61,617 nt of DNA from Streptomyces sp. AC550_RSS872 (GTDB lineage: Bacteria > Actinomycetota > Actinomycetes > Streptomycetales > Streptomycetaceae): assembly GCF_019049285.1 (NCBI RefSeq), contig NZ_JAGMUL010000195.1:1-61617 (forward strand), in the 5' to 3' direction. Positions 60,798 through 61,617 of this stretch are shown here, in pieces. The first letter of the stretch is position 1; each line of letters begins with the position of its first letter. The translations under genes and the position numbers were made by a program. The notes beneath the pieces were generated by a model. It had not been told where the DNA came from and ran no database searches. It worked only from the letters and a program-made list of their open reading frames with translations.

Positions 60798-61196
60798 TCA
60801 GGAACGAAGCCGCTCGGCCACTTCCTGGACCGCCGGGACGTCCGGGTCCAGCCAGTCGACGTCCCAGAGTTCCCCGGCGCCGAGCCAGCGCAGGGCGTCG
60901 TGGTCCTGGAGGGGCTCGGGGGCCCCGGAGCCGGGGAGCAGACGCGTCGTCCACACCTGCAAGACGTAAGGGGGTTTCAGGGGCCACGTCCCCGGCAGGC
61001 GCTCGATCACCTCGGCGTCCACGCCGAGTTCCTCCCGCAGCTCCCGCACGAGCGCCACCTCGGGCGCCTCGCCGGGCTCGACCTTGCCACCGGGCAACTC
61101 CCAGCGCCCTGCCAGTTCCTCGGGCGCACTTCGCCGCGCCGCGAGCAGGCGGCCCGCCTCCAACAACGCGGCCCCGACCACGATCCGTTCCGTCAT
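60798..61196 (-). CDS. Nudix hydrolase (MutT-like)
   Basis: A 132-residue Nudix protein. The Nudix box reads GGKVEPGEAPEVALVRELRE followed by ELGV, with all metal-binding Glu residues. The N-terminal VVGAALLEAGRLLAARRSAP and WELPGGKV match MutT-type 8-oxo-dGTP or CTP pyrophosphohydrolases. ATG 61196. Likely nucleotide-pool cleaning, exact substrate uncertain. Confidence 0.9.
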   Translation of the reverse strand: MTERIVVGAALLEAGRLLAARRSAPEELAGRWELPGGKVEPGEAPEVALVRELREELGVDAEVIERLPGTWPLKPPYVLQVWTTRLLPGSGAPEPLQDHDALRWLGAGELWDVDWLDPDVPAVQEVAERLRS

Positions 61197-61199
61197 GCG

Positions 61200-61617
61200 C
61201 CGGAGCCTAGGCGCTCCGCTTGTAACGCCGGAACACACCGCCCTTCGACTGCGGCGCCGTCGCGGCCGAGCGCACAGTTCCCCGCGCCCCTTCAGGACGC
61301 GCCGGAGCCCAGACGCTCCGCTCGGAACGCCGGAACACACCGGCCCTTCGGCCGCGACACCGTCACGGCCGAGCGCACAGTTCCCCGCGCCCCTTCAGGA
61401 CGCGCCGGAGCCCAGGCGCTCCCCTCGGAACGCCAGGACACACCAGCCCTTCGACTGCGACGCCCTCGCGGCCGAGCGCACAGTTCCCCGCGCCCCTTCA
61501 GGACGCGCCGGAGCCCAGACGCTCCCCTCGGAACGCCAGGACACACCAGCCCTTCGACTGCGACGCCGTCACGGCCGAGCGCACAGTTCCCCGCGCCCCT
61601 TCAGGACGCGCCGGAGC
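61200..61617. repeat. Tandem array of about 103 bp units reaching the window edge
   Basis: Four copies of a unit containing GAGCGCACAGTTCCCCGCGC then CCCTTCAGGACGCGCC are visible, with the CGCACAG landmark at 61271, 61374, 61479 and 61580 (spacings 103, 105, 101). The array continues beyond the window. No gene is seen here. Confidence 0.88.

Overview
The window is about 61.6 kb of very GC-rich DNA with strong third-position GC bias, coupled GTGA/ATGA/TTGA gene junctions, frequent GTG and TTG starts and long GC-rich hairpin terminators. Together with a bldKABCDE operon, mycothiol biosynthesis (mshB) and TypA, this points to a Streptomyces chromosome core region. No phage, plasmid, insertion sequence, CRISPR, rRNA or tRNA gene was recognised.

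Left part (1-23.2 kb): an ECF sigma factor / zinc anti-sigma / HtrA-like protease set, then an O-methyltransferase, a DUF3117 peptide, enoyl-CoA hydratase, tag, a DivIVA-like protein, folP2, a LOG protein, dapE, two secreted or membrane proteins, dapC and fdxA, a GNAT protein, a transglutaminase-like protein, an ABC exporter with a DesKR-like two-component system, a large collagen-like/VanW-type membrane protein, and mshB with small membrane proteins. From memory, the backbone htrA-rseA-sigE ... DUF3117-tag-folP2-LOG-dapE-dapC-fdx-mshB ... lpqW-typA follows the Mycobacterium tuberculosis Rv1165-Rv1223 region, so most of it is old vertically inherited actinobacterial core.

Middle part (23.3-45.7 kb): a dipeptidyl-peptidase-like S9 enzyme followed by three complete oligopeptide ABC transporters in a row. 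The first (25.6-31.4 kb, minus) and third (39.1-45.4 kb, minus, bldKABCDE) look intact and conventional. The second (32.3-39.0 kb, plus) is unusual. Its binding protein is anchored by a C-terminal helix instead of a lipid. Its second permease gene carries the only in-frame TTA codon I found in a confident gene, so it should depend on bldA. Both of its ATPase genes are preceded by decayed copies of an ATPase 5' end, one of them expanded by a 45-bp minisatellite that stays open as a coupled reading frame. A frameshifted LuxR-type regulator remnant lies at its left edge.

Right part (45.7-61.6 kb): typA, an LpqW-like lipoprotein with a Lys/Glu-rich insertion, a three-gene succinate dehydrogenase/fumarate reductase of the Sdh1 type, a membrane protein that looks like a TPM-family protein without its TPM domain, a PAS-PAS-GAF-SpoIIE-ATPase phosphatase, a stand-alone anti-sigma-type ATPase and a Nudix hydrolase.

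The window is also rich in repeats: coding 60-bp repeats in htrA, tandem arrays with periods of 19, 45, 119 and about 103 bp, and two families of dispersed palindromic intergenic elements.
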